The notes under the pieces are model-generated. The model saw only the letters and a program-made list of their open reading frames with translations. It was not told where the DNA came from and searched no databases. The translations under genes were made by a program, and so were the position numbers. From JAXLSZ01 sp046330315 (GTDB taxonomy: Bacteria; Actinomycetota; Thermoleophilia; Solirubrobacterales; 70-9), in assembly GCA_046330315.1 (NCBI GenBank), contig JAXLSZ010000004.1:62001-126000 (forward strand): DNA of 64,000 nucleotides, read 5' to 3'. Positions within the stretch are counted from its first letter, which is position 1, and the number at the start of each line of letters is the position of its first letter. Shown in pieces: positions 40,274 to 49,038 of this stretch.

Positions 40274-41730
40274 GGGCGCGGCCCGAGGAGGCGGGCAGGA
40301 GGCTCGCGCAGGCGCCCGCGGTGGCCGCGGTGCGCGGGGCGCTGGCCGGGGGCCCGCCGGCCTGGGTGGTCGGCGGCGCCGTCCGCGACGCGGTCCTCGG
40401 CCGCCCGGTGGGGGACATCGACCTCGCCGTGGACGGCGATCCGCGCGAGGTCGCGGCGGCGATCGCCAGGGCCTGCGGCGGAAGCTCCTTCGAGCTCTCC
40501 GCGGAGTTCGGGACCTGGCGCGCGGTGCGGGGCTCCGGCGGGTGGCAGGTGGACGTCGCGCGCCTGCGAGGAGGGAGCCTCGAGTCCGACCTCGCTGCCC
40601 GGGACTTCACGATCGGGGCGGTGGCCGTGCCCCTCGGGGGAGGCCCCCCGGTGGATCCCCTCGGGGGGATCCCCGACATCGAGGCCGGGGTGCTGCGGGT
40701 GGCCGGGCCGGGGAGCTTCGCCGAGGACCCGCTGCGGCTGCTGCGAGCCGCGCGCCTGGTCTCCCAGCTCGGCCTGGCGGTGGAGCCGTCCACCGCCGAG
40801 CTGGCGAGGTCGGAGTCGGGCCGGGCCGGCGAGCCGGCGGGGGAGCGGCAGCTGGCCGAGCTGCGGCTGCTGGTCGGCGGGCCCGACCCGGTTCGGGGGC
40901 TCGCCCTGATGGACGAGCTGGGGGTGACCGCACCGGTGCTGCCGGAGCTCGAGGCGCTGAAGGGCGTGGAGCAGAACCGCAACCATCACCTCGACGTCCA
41001 CCGCCACACGATCGCCGTCCTGGAGCGCCTGCTCGAGGTCGAGGCCGACCTCGAGCGCTTCGCCGGGCCCGGCGCGCCGGCGGCGGCGGCGCTGCTCGGC
41101 GAGCCGCTGGCCGACGGGTTCACCCGAGGCGAGGCCCTCCGCTTCGGGGCGGTGGTCCACGACCTGGGCAAGCCGGCCACAAGGGGGGAGTGGGAGGGCG
41201 GGGTGACCTTCATCGGCCACGACAGGGCCGGGGCCGAGATCGTCGGGAAGATGATGGGACGGCTGCGGGCGAGCCGCCGCCTCACCCGCCATCTCGAGGC
41301 GCTCACCCTCCACCACCTGCGGCTCGGCTTCCTCGTGCACGAGCGGCCGCTCGGTCCCCGCGCCGTCCACCGCTACCTGCGCGCCACCGAGCCGGTCACC
41401 GTGGACGTCACGCTGCTGACCGCTGCCGACCGGCTCGCGGCGAGGGGCAGCGGCCCGATCGCGAGCGAGGAGGCGGTCGAGGCCCACCTGGGGCTGGTGC
41501 GGGAGATGCTGGCGCCGGCCCTGGAGTGGCGCCGCCAGGGACCTCCCGAGCCACTGCTTCGCGGTGACGAGCTGGCCGGCGAGCTGGGTCTGGCGCCGGG
41601 TCCCGAGCTCGGCCGGCTCCTGGGCGAGCTCGAGGAGGCCCAGTACGCCGGGGAGGTCGCCGACCGCGACGCGGCGGTCGCCTTCGCGCGGGAGCTGCTG
41701 GCCACTGACCGGGCCTCCGGAGCGCGGTGA
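40270..41730 (+). CDS. CCA tRNA nucleotidyltransferase/poly(A) polymerase family protein with HD domain
   Basis: A 486-residue class II nucleotidyltransferase. The head domain has WVVGGAVRDAVLG and DIDLAVDGDP (catalytic Asp pair), and RDFTIGAVAV. FAEDPLRLLRAARLVSQLGL is the RNA-binding neck. The second half is an HD phosphohydrolase-like domain (NHHLDVHRHTIAVLERL, VVHDLGKPATRG, FIGHDRAGAEI). It adds or repairs tRNA 3' CCA; an A-adding or poly(A)-polymerase role is the alternative. GTG start overlapping the alr stop (GTGA). Confidence 0.88.
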   Translation: MRARPEEAGRRLAQAPAVAAVRGALAGGPPAWVVGGAVRDAVLGRPVGDIDLAVDGDPREVAAAIARACGGSSFELSAEFGTWRAVRGSGGWQVDVARLRGGSLESDLAARDFTIGAVAVPLGGGPPVDPLGGIPDIEAGVLRVAGPGSFAEDPLRLLRAARLVSQLGLAVEPSTAELARSESGRAGEPAGERQLAELRLLVGGPDPVRGLALMDELGVTAPVLPELEALKGVEQNRNHHLDVHRHTIAVLERLLEVEADLERFAGPGAPAAAALLGEPLADGFTRGEALRFGAVVHDLGKPATRGEWEGGVTFIGHDRAGAEIVGKMMGRLRASRRLTRHLEALTLHHLRLGFLVHERPLGPRAVHRYLRATEPVTVDVTLLTAADRLAARGSGPIASEEAVEAHLGLVREMLAPALEWRRQGPPEPLLRGDELAGELGLAPGPELGRLLGELEEAQYAGEVADRDAAVAFARELLATDRASGAR

Positions 41731-41789
41731 GCGGCGCGGCCCGGGGGACGGGGCCCCGGCGGGAGCGGGGCAGATAAGCTGCCCGCCCG

Positions 41790-42209
41790 ATGAGCGGCTC
41801 CGAGGACTGCCTCTTCTGTGGGATCGTCGCCGGCACCGTGCCCGGGCAGATCGTGGACTCCGACCAGCACACGGTCTCCTTCATGGACATCAACCCGGCG
41901 ACCCCCGGGCACGCCCTGGTCGTGCCGCGGCGCCACTCCGCCGACCTGATCGAGATCGAGGACGCCGACCTCGGGCACACGATGCTCGCGGCCCGGCGCC
42001 TGGCCCGGCGGATGGAGGAGGTGCTCGAGCCCGACGGCTTCAACATCCTCAACTCGTGCCGTCCCGCGGGCTGGCAGACGGTCTTCCACTTCCACCTCCA
42101 CGTCATACCCCGCTACGACGACGACCCCCTCAAGCTGCCCTGGATCCCGCGTGGCGGCGAGGCGGCGGCGGTCGCGGAGATCGCGGATAGGCTGCGCGAG
42201 GATGACTGA
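41790..42209 (+). CDS. HIT family nucleotide-binding protein
   Basis: A 139-residue histidine-triad protein. CLFCGIVAG is at the N terminus (zinc-type Cys pair), VPRRHSADLIE in the middle and the triad HFHLHVIPRY near residue 100. HIT proteins hydrolyse adenosine phosphoramidates or dinucleoside polyphosphates. A TAAGCT box at 41775-41780 ends 9 nt before the ATG (leaderless). Confidence 0.92.
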   Translation: MSGSEDCLFCGIVAGTVPGQIVDSDQHTVSFMDINPATPGHALVVPRRHSADLIEIEDADLGHTMLAARRLARRMEEVLEPDGFNILNSCRPAGWQTVFHFHLHVIPRYDDDPLKLPWIPRGGEAAAVAEIADRLREDD

Positions 42210-42240
42210 CCGGATCCATCCAGGGGGAGCCCTGGCGGGG

Positions 42241-42324
42241 GCGGCCGAGCCGATCCGCACGGGGAGGGGCTGAGCGCCATGGCCGAGCCGATCCGCACGG
42301 GGAGGGGCTGAGCGCCATGGCCGA
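42241..42324 (+). repeat. 38-bp tandem duplication of the enoyl-CoA hydratase start region
   Basis: Copies start at 42241, 42279 and 42317 (the third is the gene start itself). Copies 2 and 3 begin ATGGCCGAGCCGATCCGC; copy 1 has GC in place of the AT of the start codon. Copy 2 is a complete 10-codon frame (MAEPIRTGRG, stop) preceded by GGGGAGGGG, the same ribosome binding site that serves the real gene. Confidence 0.9.
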
Positions 42325-43093
42325 GCCGATCCGCCTCGAGCGCCACGGCGCCGTCGCCGTCCTGGTCCTCGACGACCCGCCCCTCAACCTCTTCGGCGCC
42401 GCGACCTTCGAGGCGCTCGCCTCGCAGATCGGCGCACTCGCCGTCTCCGACGCCCGGGCGCTGGTCTGGCGGGCCGAGGGGGAGGTGTTCAGCGGCGGCG
42501 TGGACGTCCACAACTTCGACGGGATCGGCAGCCGCGACGCGGAGCACATGTTCAGCAGCCTGGTCGCGACCGTTCGCAAGATCGAGGCGCTTCCGATCCC
42601 CACGCTCGCCCTGATCGACGGACTCTGCCTCACCGCCGCCTGGGAGGTCGCCCTCGGGTGTGACCTGATCTGGGCTTCGCGATCGGCCCGGTTCGGGCTG
42701 GTCGAGGCCGTCGTCGGCCTCACCCCGGGGGCCGGCGGCACCCAGCGCATGGCCGAGCGGGCCGGTCCGGGACGGGCCCGCGAGTTCGTGATGACGGGGG
42801 GCCTGTACGAGGCCGAGACGCTGGAGCGCTGGGGTGTGCTCAACCGGGTCGTCGAGGACGGCGAGCTGCTCGAGAAGGGAATGCGCTTCGCCGAGCGGCT
42901 CGCCGCCGGGCCGACCAGGGCGCACGGCGCCACAAAGCGCCTGGTCCGCGCCTACCTCGAAGGTGGCGTGGACAGGGCCGACCGCGAGACCCCGAAGGTC
43001 TCCGGCGCCCTGTTCGAGACCGAGGACCTGAGGGGGGCGGTGCGATCCTTCCTCGACGAGGGCCCCGGCAAGGCGACCTTCGAGGGTCGCTGA
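42317..43093 (+). CDS. Enoyl-CoA hydratase/isomerase family protein
   Basis: A 258-residue crotonase-fold protein. VLDDPPLNLFGAATF is near the N terminus, GEVFSGGVDVHNF forms the first part of the CoA oxyanion hole, ALIDGLCLTAAWEVALGCDLIWAS the second, and LTPGAGGTQRMAERAG follows. The Glu normally found before the GGG-type loop of hydratases is not clearly present, so it may be an isomerase or another crotonase reaction. GGGGAGGGG precedes the ATG, within the tandem duplication. Confidence 0.88.
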   Translation: MAEPIRLERHGAVAVLVLDDPPLNLFGAATFEALASQIGALAVSDARALVWRAEGEVFSGGVDVHNFDGIGSRDAEHMFSSLVATVRKIEALPIPTLALIDGLCLTAAWEVALGCDLIWASRSARFGLVEAVVGLTPGAGGTQRMAERAGPGRAREFVMTGGLYEAETLERWGVLNRVVEDGELLEKGMRFAERLAAGPTRAHGATKRLVRAYLEGGVDRADRETPKVSGALFETEDLRGAVRSFLDEGPGKATFEGR

Positions 43094-43158
43094 GCCGCCG
43101 GGTCGCGGGGACCTCGGGAATCGCTCCGAGCCCGGGTGTCCGCTACGCTCACGGCCGC

Positions 43159-43377
43159 ATGGGCAAAGAGGAAAAGATCGAGATGGAGGGCGAGATCACC
43201 GAGGCCCTCCCGAACACCATGTTCCGGGTCAAGCTCGACAACGGCCACGACGTGCTCGGCCATATCTCGGGGAAGATGCGCCGCCACTACATCCGCATCC
43301 TGCCCGGCGACCGGGTGAAGATCGAGCTCTCCCCCTACGACCTCGACCGGGGCCGGATCACCTACCGCTACAAGTAG
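43159..43377 (+). CDS. infA: Translation initiation factor IF-1
   Basis: A 72-residue OB-fold protein: KEEKIEMEGEITEALPNTMF, VKLDNGHDVLGHISGKMRRH, IRILPGDRVKIELSPYDL, GRITYRYK. It binds the 30S A site during initiation. It is not next to rpmJ or the secY cluster here, unlike many genomes. A TACGCT box at 43144-43149 ends 9 nt before the ATG, so the initiation factor gene itself appears leaderless. The stop overlaps the convergent glycosidase gene by 10 bp. Confidence 0.96.
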   Translation: MGKEEKIEMEGEITEALPNTMFRVKLDNGHDVLGHISGKMRRHYIRILPGDRVKIELSPYDLDRGRITYRYK

Positions 43378-44555
43378 CTGCGGGCCGCCGCGGGGTCGGG
43401 GTCGGCCAGCTCGGCGATCAGCGCCGACCAGGCGAAGTCGCGGGCGCCCATCCCGGTGCCGTCGCGGGGGTCGTAGTACTCGCGGAGCCCCTCGCGCTTG
43501 ACCGCGCCGGTGAGGTCTGCGACCAGGTGCTCGGCCTGTTCGGCGAAGCCGAGGCGGAGCAGCCCGATCCAGGCCAGCCAGGCCGAGTTGACCCAGGTCG
43601 GCCCGCGCCAGTAGCGCCGCAGGATGCGCTCGCTGCCGCCCGGGGCGTAGGTGGGCTCCGACGCCGACACCGAGGGCGGCGCGACCGGGGTCCAGAACCG
43701 TGCCGGGTCGAGCAGGTGCTCCTCGACGATCCGGCGCCCGATCGCCTCGGGGAGGTCCGGCAGGGCCAGCGGGGCCAGCGCGGTCCAGGTGACCTGCGGG
43801 GGCCGGAGCCCGCCCGGCGCCACCTCGTCGGTGAACAGGCCGCGGCGCTCGTCCCAGAGGCGCTCGACCAGCGCCGGAGTCGCCGAGGGCCGCCCGAGGG
43901 CCTGCAGCGAGAGCGACCACAACACGTTGACCAGCACCTCGCAGACCAGCGGGCCTCCCGCTGCGAGCACGCGGCGCGCCTCGAAGCCGTGGTGGCGGTT
44001 GCGCGCCACTAGCAGCGGGAAGCCGATCCGCCCGCAGCCCCGCCATCCCCAGACGGGGTCGAACTTCGGTGAGGCGTCGAGGCCGGACTCGTCGGGTTGG
44101 AGGATCCACAGCAGCCCGTCTCCGTCGATGTCGCGATTGGCGGTGAGCCAGTCGGCCTGGGCGCCGATCCGGGGCTCGGCGGCGGGATCGCCCACGGCGA
44201 TCCGCCAGGCCCAGGCAAGCAGGGGCGGCTGGATCGTCTCGGTCTGATCGGCCCGGCGCGAGGCGACGTTGTAGAAGGGCAGCCGCGAGAGGGTGACCGG
44301 CCGCTCCCAGAAGATCGTGTGGCCGATGAACCCGTCCGGCCGCTGGGCGGCCAGCAGGGTCTCGAGCTCGGCCCGCGAGCGCTCGGGAGCGAAGCGGCGC
44401 CAGACCACCGCCGCGAAGCAGGAGTCCCAGTACCACTGCCACGGGTAGCGGCTCGGGCTGGGGCGGGTGTAGGCGAACCGGCGCCCGGAGCGCTCTCCCT
44501 GGGCCCAGTTGCCCCGCAGGGTGGACTCGGCGATCTCCAGCGCCGCGGCGCTCAC
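43368..44555 (-). CDS. Glycoside hydrolase, (alpha/alpha)6 barrel (MGH1/GH63-like)
   Basis: A 395-residue cytoplasmic enzyme. YPWQWYWDSCFAAVVWRRF near residue 40, FIGHTIFWERPVTL, QPPLLAWAWRI, and the C-terminal YWRGPTWVNSAWLAWIGL and EYYDPRDGTGMGARDFAWSA blocks are typical of the GH63/trehalase-like group that includes mannosylglycerate and glucosylglycerate hydrolases. It probably releases a sugar from a small alpha-glycoside; substrate unknown. GTG start overlapping the ABC-2 permease stop (GTGA), so it is translated as part of the exporter operon. Confidence 0.8.
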   Translation of the reverse strand: MSAAALEIAESTLRGNWAQGERSGRRFAYTRPSPSRYPWQWYWDSCFAAVVWRRFAPERSRAELETLLAAQRPDGFIGHTIFWERPVTLSRLPFYNVASRRADQTETIQPPLLAWAWRIAVGDPAAEPRIGAQADWLTANRDIDGDGLLWILQPDESGLDASPKFDPVWGWRGCGRIGFPLLVARNRHHGFEARRVLAAGGPLVCEVLVNVLWSLSLQALGRPSATPALVERLWDERRGLFTDEVAPGGLRPPQVTWTALAPLALPDLPEAIGRRIVEEHLLDPARFWTPVAPPSVSASEPTYAPGGSERILRRYWRGPTWVNSAWLAWIGLLRLGFAEQAEHLVADLTGAVKREGLREYYDPRDGTGMGARDFAWSALIAELADPDPAAARSYL

Positions 44556-45340
44556 ACCGCGGTGCGCCGCATCCCGCGCAAGGCCAGGGCGCCGAGCACG
44601 AGCAGCATCCCGGCCAGCGCCACGATCCCCGGCCAGGTGTCGGCCCAGGTCACCGCGCCGACGAAGCCCTGGCGCGCCGCGTCGACGACCTGGGTGACGG
44701 GGTTGATGCGGGCGATGTCCTGGAGCCAGGGCTGGAGCAGCGCCAGCGGGGCGTAGGCGGTGGTCAAGAGGATCGCGGCCAGCATCCCGGCCTGCATCAG
44801 GGGAGCCGCCGACTGGGTCTTGAAGCGCAGCGCCAGCATCGAGCCCCAGCATGCCGCCACCGCGGCCATCGCGGCGACCATCCCGAAGGCGACCGCGGCC
44901 CCCGCCGCTCCCGGGAAGTGGGCCCCGAGGGCGATCGCGACGGTGAAGACGACCGTGGCCGGGATCATCGCCCGGGCGCTGGCCGAGATCACCGTCCCGG
45001 TCAACAGCACCCAGCGCGGCGAGGGGGAGACGAGGAGGCGGTCGAGCCAGCCCTGCTCGATGTCGCGGGCGAGGTTGACCCCGGTCGCCGCGCCGGTGAA
45101 ACCGGCGCCCTGGAGCATCGAGACCGGGATGATGAAGCTCAGGTAGCTGGCCGTGTCGAAGCCGCGAAGCTGGGTCAGCGCGCCGAACACCCCGTTGAGA
45201 CCGAGAAAGAAGATCGTCGGGGCAAGGACACCGGGGATCGCCGCCCCGGGCACCCGCAAGAGCTCGTTGCGGGAGCGCGTGACCAGTGCCCCGATCGTCG
45301 CCATGTTGGCCCGCCAGCCGGGTCGTGCCAGGGGGTTCAC
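44552..45340 (-). CDS. ABC-2 type transporter permease
   Basis: A 262-residue membrane protein with about six helices. The central ARDIEQGWLDRLLVSPSPRW segment is the conserved cytoplasmic loop of ABC-2 permeases of the drug/polysaccharide export type. The C-terminal part has PLALLQPWLQDIARINPVTQ. GTG start overlapping the stop of the second permease (GTGA). It forms the channel with the neighbouring permease and the DrrA-like ATPase. Confidence 0.87.
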   Translation of the reverse strand: MNPLARPGWRANMATIGALVTRSRNELLRVPGAAIPGVLAPTIFFLGLNGVFGALTQLRGFDTASYLSFIIPVSMLQGAGFTGAATGVNLARDIEQGWLDRLLVSPSPRWVLLTGTVISASARAMIPATVVFTVAIALGAHFPGAAGAAVAFGMVAAMAAVAACWGSMLALRFKTQSAAPLMQAGMLAAILLTTAYAPLALLQPWLQDIARINPVTQVVDAARQGFVGAVTWADTWPGIVALAGMLLVLGALALRGMRRTAV

Positions 45341-46125
45341 CCGCCCGTCCTCAGCCGGTGGCGAAGCGCGGAGGCGCTCATCGCCAGCCCGAGCAGGCCG
45401 ATGCCGGCGATCGCCAGCACCGCGTAGAGGACGTCGGTGCCCGAGAGCCCGGAGATCATCGGGTCGCGGATCCCGTTGACGATGAAGCTCAGCGGGTTGT
45501 ACTCGGCGATCGTCTTCGCCGGCTCGACCATCAGGTCCTGGGGGAAGAAGGCGGTGGAGAGGAAGAGGACCACGAAGACCAGCGGGAAGAAGCCCTGGAC
45601 GACGCTGGCGCTTCCCGTGCGGAGCGCGACCGCGGAGCCGAGGCCCCCGATCGCCATCGCCGCGGCCGTGACCAGGGCGAGGGAGACCAGGGCCCCGGCG
45701 ACGCCACCCTCGATCGCCACCCCGAAGATCAGCCCGATCGCCAGGAACCAGACGCCGGCGAAGAGCCCCAGCGCGGCGACGCCGGCAAGCCGTCCCAGGA
45801 CGATCGAGAAGCGCGATATCGGGGCCGCGAAGAGGCGGTCCGTGAACCCCATCTCGATGTCGACCGCGAGGGCGATGCCGCCGCTGTTGCCGGCCAGCAT
45901 CAGCGATTGCATCATCGCCCCGGCGAGCATGAACTGCAGGAAGCTCTGGACCGGGGGGAAGCCGGGGAGGTGGATCGCCGCCCCCGCCCCTCCGGTCTGG
46001 ATCGCAAGCAGCAGCGTCGGGAAGACGATGATCGGGGCGATCAGCTGGGGGCGCCGGAAGGTCTGGCGGATCGCTCGCAGGCCGAGCGATCGCACCACCC
46101 GGGCGTTGGCGGTCAGTCGGCTCAC
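45337..46125 (-). CDS. ABC-2 type transporter permease
   Basis: A 262-residue membrane protein with about six helices. The loop VDIEMGFTDRLFAAPISRF and the C-terminal FFPQDLMVEPAKTIAEYNPLS block match ABC-2 permeases, and it is paralogous to the neighbour at 44552-45340. GTG start overlapping the ATPase stop. The pair with one ATPase suggests a heterodimeric exporter. Confidence 0.87.
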   Translation of the reverse strand: MSRLTANARVVRSLGLRAIRQTFRRPQLIAPIIVFPTLLLAIQTGGAGAAIHLPGFPPVQSFLQFMLAGAMMQSLMLAGNSGGIALAVDIEMGFTDRLFAAPISRFSIVLGRLAGVAALGLFAGVWFLAIGLIFGVAIEGGVAGALVSLALVTAAAMAIGGLGSAVALRTGSASVVQGFFPLVFVVLFLSTAFFPQDLMVEPAKTIAEYNPLSFIVNGIRDPMISGLSGTDVLYAVLAIAGIGLLGLAMSASALRHRLRTGG

Positions 46126-47138
46126 GCCTCGGCCTTCCGGGGCTCGCCACTGCCGTCGCCGCCCTCCCGCTCACCATCGCCCTCCCCGTCCCGGCGGGCC
46201 TCGCCTTCGAGGTGGTAGCCGGTCTTCTCGACGAAGACGTCGTCGAGGGTCGGCTGGACCAGCTCCAGGGACTCGACCGCGATTCCCGCGTCGTCGAGGG
46301 CCCGCACCACCCGCGGGATGTCGGCGGCCCCCTGGGCAACCTCGACCAGGAGCTTCCCGTCCTTGGCTGGCAGCAGCGGACCCACCGAGCGGCAGGCCTC
46401 GGCGGCCCGCTCGGGCGAGGCGTCGGCCCCCTCGGCCAGGGTCAGCTCGACGTGGGGGTTGCCGAGGTCGGCCTTCAGGGAGCCCGGGGTCCCCTCGGCG
46501 ACGATCCGCCCGTGGTCGATGATCCCGACGCGGTCGGCGAGCTGGTCGGCCTCCTCCAGGTACTGGGTGGTGAGGAACACGGTGGTCCCCTCGCGGTTGA
46601 GGCTGGAGACCTCCTCCCAGATCGCCTTGCGGCTGACCGGGTCGAGCCCCGTGGTCGGCTCGTCGAGGAAGAGGACCCGGGGCTCGTGGACCAGCGCCGC
46701 CGCCAGGTCGAGTCGGCGCTTCATGCCCCCCGAGTAGGTGCCGACGCGGCGGTTCGCCGCCTCCACCAGGCCGACCCGCGCCAGCAGGTCGTCGGCGCGC
46801 CTCTTGCCCTCCTCGGTGGGGATGCCCTGCAGGGTGGCCTGCAGGCGGATCAGCTCGCGGCCGGTCATCAGCGGGTCCAGCGCCGCCTCCTGGAGCGCCA
46901 CGCCGATCGTCTGGCGAACCGCCCTCGCCTCCGAGACCACGTCGTGGCCGGCGACGGTCGCCCGCCCTCCGGTCGGCAGCAGCAGAGTCGTCAGCACCCG
47001 CACGGTGGTCGTCTTGCCGGCCCCGTTCGGCCCCAGGAAGCCGTAAATCTCGCCCTCGGCGACCTCGAGGTCGACGCCCTGCACGGCGAGCACCTCTCCG
47101 AACGCCCTCTCCAGGCCCTCTACGACTATCGCCGGCAT
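46122..47138 (-). CDS. ABC transporter ATP-binding protein, DrrA/CcmA type
   Basis: A 338-residue ATPase. Walker A GPNGAGKTTT, Q-loop VALQEAALDPLMTGREL, signature YSGGMKRRLDLAAALVHEP, Walker B VLFLDEPTTGLD and the switch His region follow in order. The C-terminal domain carries LEGEARRDGEGDGEREGGDG, a charged low-complexity tail. It drives the two ABC-2 permeases; export of a lipid, glycan or drug is typical. The ATG at 47138 is chosen because a minus-strand TAGGAT box (47147-47152) ends 8 nt before it. Confidence 0.9.
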   Translation of the reverse strand: MPAIVVEGLERAFGEVLAVQGVDLEVAEGEIYGFLGPNGAGKTTTVRVLTTLLLPTGGRATVAGHDVVSEARAVRQTIGVALQEAALDPLMTGRELIRLQATLQGIPTEEGKRRADDLLARVGLVEAANRRVGTYSGGMKRRLDLAAALVHEPRVLFLDEPTTGLDPVSRKAIWEEVSSLNREGTTVFLTTQYLEEADQLADRVGIIDHGRIVAEGTPGSLKADLGNPHVELTLAEGADASPERAAEACRSVGPLLPAKDGKLLVEVAQGAADIPRVVRALDDAGIAVESLELVQPTLDDVFVEKTGYHLEGEARRDGEGDGEREGGDGSGEPRKAEA

Positions 47139-47291
47139 GGCGGCTGATCCTAGTGGCCGCCCCGTCCGGGCCGGACGTGACAGCCCCGCCAGGCTGGAGG
47201 GGATCGTGCAGGGAGGGCCGCGGCGGAGCATGGAAACCCGTCTCGGGGCAGAATCAATGCCGCAACCCTCGTCCTCGCGGCGTGTTGCTCA

Positions 47292-48140
47292 GTGGAGATC
47301 GTGAATCACGTGGCCAGAAGCGCACCCGGTCGCGCCCGCCTGCTGGCCGGCGCCCTGCTCGCCTGCCTGCTGGCCGGCGCGCTGGCGATCGCCCTCCCCG
47401 GCGACGCCGGCTCGGCGCCGCTTCGCAAGATCGTCCTGGGGAAGACCTCCGGGGCGCCCAAACCCGACTGTCCGGGCACTCCTGAGCACCAGTGCCAGGC
47501 GGTCGGCCGTGTGACCGGATTCCAGTCCATCGCGGGAGACAGCGTGAAGCCGTTCGAGGCTCCATTCGACGGCAAGATCGTCGCCTGGTCCATTTCGCTC
47601 TCTCGACCGTCGAAGTCGACCAAGAACGGCAAGGCCAACGAGCAGGCCTTCTTCAACGATTTCTTCGACAAGCCCTCACAGGCTCGACTGGCGATCCTCA
47701 AGAGGGTTCCCCGCGCCAAACCGGCCCAATACAAGCTCGTGCGACAGAGTCCCGTTGAGATTCTCAATCCCTACTTCGGCAGGACGGTGACGTTCGCTCT
47801 CGATCATCCCCTGAACGTCGTCCTCGGCCAGATGGTTGGACTCACGATTCCGACCTGGGCTCCCGCCTTCTTCCATGCTCCGAGCTGCGAGTTCGTTTCT
47901 TCCGGCGTCGTTCGCGACCAGGCGGCGTGCAACCGCGCCAACAGCTCGATGGCCTGGCGGGCGAGCCGGCAGAAGGGCCGGTGTGAGTTCAATGCGACGA
48001 GCGACAAGAAGCTCCACGAGCAGGTCGACCACAGCTTCCCCCAGCAGAAGGTCGGAAGCACAAAGCAGTACTACTGCTACTACCGTGGTGCCAGCCTCCT
48101 CTACACCGCGACCCTGATCAAGAAGCCCCGCGGCTCCTGA
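47292..48140 (+). CDS. Secreted protein, unknown function
   Basis: A 282-residue exported protein. The signal region ARLLAGALLACLLAGALAIALP is followed by a predicted all-beta body with several cysteines (DCPGTPEHQC, CEFVSSGVV, ACNRANSS, GRCEF, YYCYY) that could form disulfides. I see only a general resemblance in layout to the secreted protein at 55621-56298 (Cys-rich mature start, then beta strands). GTG codons at 47292, 47301 and 47310 are all possible starts. Base composition is less GC-rich than the neighbours. Confidence 0.7.
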   Translation: MEIVNHVARSAPGRARLLAGALLACLLAGALAIALPGDAGSAPLRKIVLGKTSGAPKPDCPGTPEHQCQAVGRVTGFQSIAGDSVKPFEAPFDGKIVAWSISLSRPSKSTKNGKANEQAFFNDFFDKPSQARLAILKRVPRAKPAQYKLVRQSPVEILNPYFGRTVTFALDHPLNVVLGQMVGLTIPTWAPAFFHAPSCEFVSSGVVRDQAACNRANSSMAWRASRQKGRCEFNATSDKKLHEQVDHSFPQQKVGSTKQYYCYYRGASLLYTATLIKKPRGS

Positions 48141-48162
48141 AGGTACCGCGCCCGTCAGGCAG

Positions 48163-48194
48163 TGGGCCTTGGACCTGGAAGCCCAAGGCCCACC
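48163..48194. terminator. Bidirectional terminator between convergent genes
   Basis: Perfect 11-bp inverted repeat GTGGGCCTTGG and CCAAGGCCCAC with a 10-nt loop, centred between the stops of two convergent genes. Confidence 0.7.
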
Positions 48195-48208
48195 CACGGA
48201 GGTCCTAG

Positions 48209-48796
48209 CTAGTCGACGACCTCGCAGCCGTCGCGATTCGTGTCGAATCCGTCGACATGGCAGGTGTCGTATCCGGGTCCCCCGTGGATTGTGTCGGCTT
48301 CCCCGTCTTCGGCATCAATCTCGTCGTCGTCGGCTTGTCCATCCATGACGTCTGATTGCGGCCCGCCGCTTAGGTAGTCGTTGCCGTCGTACCCATAGAT
48401 ATGGTCCGCTCCCGTTTCCCCGTAGAGGCCCCCCGGAGATACCCCTCCACCGGCCGAATACGTGTCATTGCCTTCGCCGCCGTAGATGGTGTCCGCGACG
48501 TTTCCTCCCTCGACATAGTCCCTTGCGAGACCGCCGCGGATCGTATCGCCGTCGTCGCCACCGTCCAGGTAATCGATGTCCTCATCGCCATAGATCTCAT
48601 CAGACCCGGCGTTACCGTAGACCGTGTCGAGACCCGCCTTCGCCGAAATAAGGTCCCCAGAGCCGGTACCCGTCAAGAGATCGTCGCCGCTTGTCCCGTT
48701 GATCGTGGCCGCGACAGCGAACGGCGCGGCCAGAAGAGTAACCCCCGTCGCCAGCAGCAGAAGAGCCCGCAAGTTCCTTGAGCGGAGCCGAAGCAC
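48209..48796 (-). CDS. Secreted RTX-type calcium-binding repeat protein
   Basis: A 195-residue exported protein. After the signal (LRALLLLATGVTLLAAPFAVA) come about ten RTX nonapeptide-like repeats of the form GGxGxDxhx (NGTSGDDLLTGTGSGDLI, YGNAGSDEIYGDEDIDYLDG, YGGEGNDTY, and others). These fold into a parallel beta roll on binding Ca2+. The C terminus CHVDGFDTNRDGCEVVD has a Cys pair. GTG at 48796 is chosen because GGGAGGTGA precedes it. Codon use is visibly less GC-biased than in neighbours (ATAGATATG-like stretches), hinting at transfer. Confidence 0.82.
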   Translation of the reverse strand: MLRLRSRNLRALLLLATGVTLLAAPFAVAATINGTSGDDLLTGTGSGDLISAKAGLDTVYGNAGSDEIYGDEDIDYLDGGDDGDTIRGGLARDYVEGGNVADTIYGGEGNDTYSAGGGVSPGGLYGETGADHIYGYDGNDYLSGGPQSDVMDGQADDDEIDAEDGEADTIHGGPGYDTCHVDGFDTNRDGCEVVD

Positions 48797-49038
48797 TACG
48801 TCACCTCCCAGGTTGGGCCCTTCGCTTGCGGCAAACGCCAAGGCGCGCCGGGGAAGCTCTCAGTACATCGGTGTTAGGTCAAGCGAGTTCGAACACCCGT
48901 CCGGTGACGTCGCTGGCACCCCACCCGCCGCCGGCGAGAGTGATCGAAACCACCTATGCGCTGGTTATCTTCACTCTCGCGGGCGGGCGACGGCGGCAGG
49001 CCGCGCTGGGGGCGTCGCCTCCGCCCGGTTGGCGATCG

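Noticed and set aside
48878..48902. tRNA gene suggested by GTTCGAACAC
   Set aside because: The T-loop-like string lacks any matching acceptor, D or anticodon stem around it.
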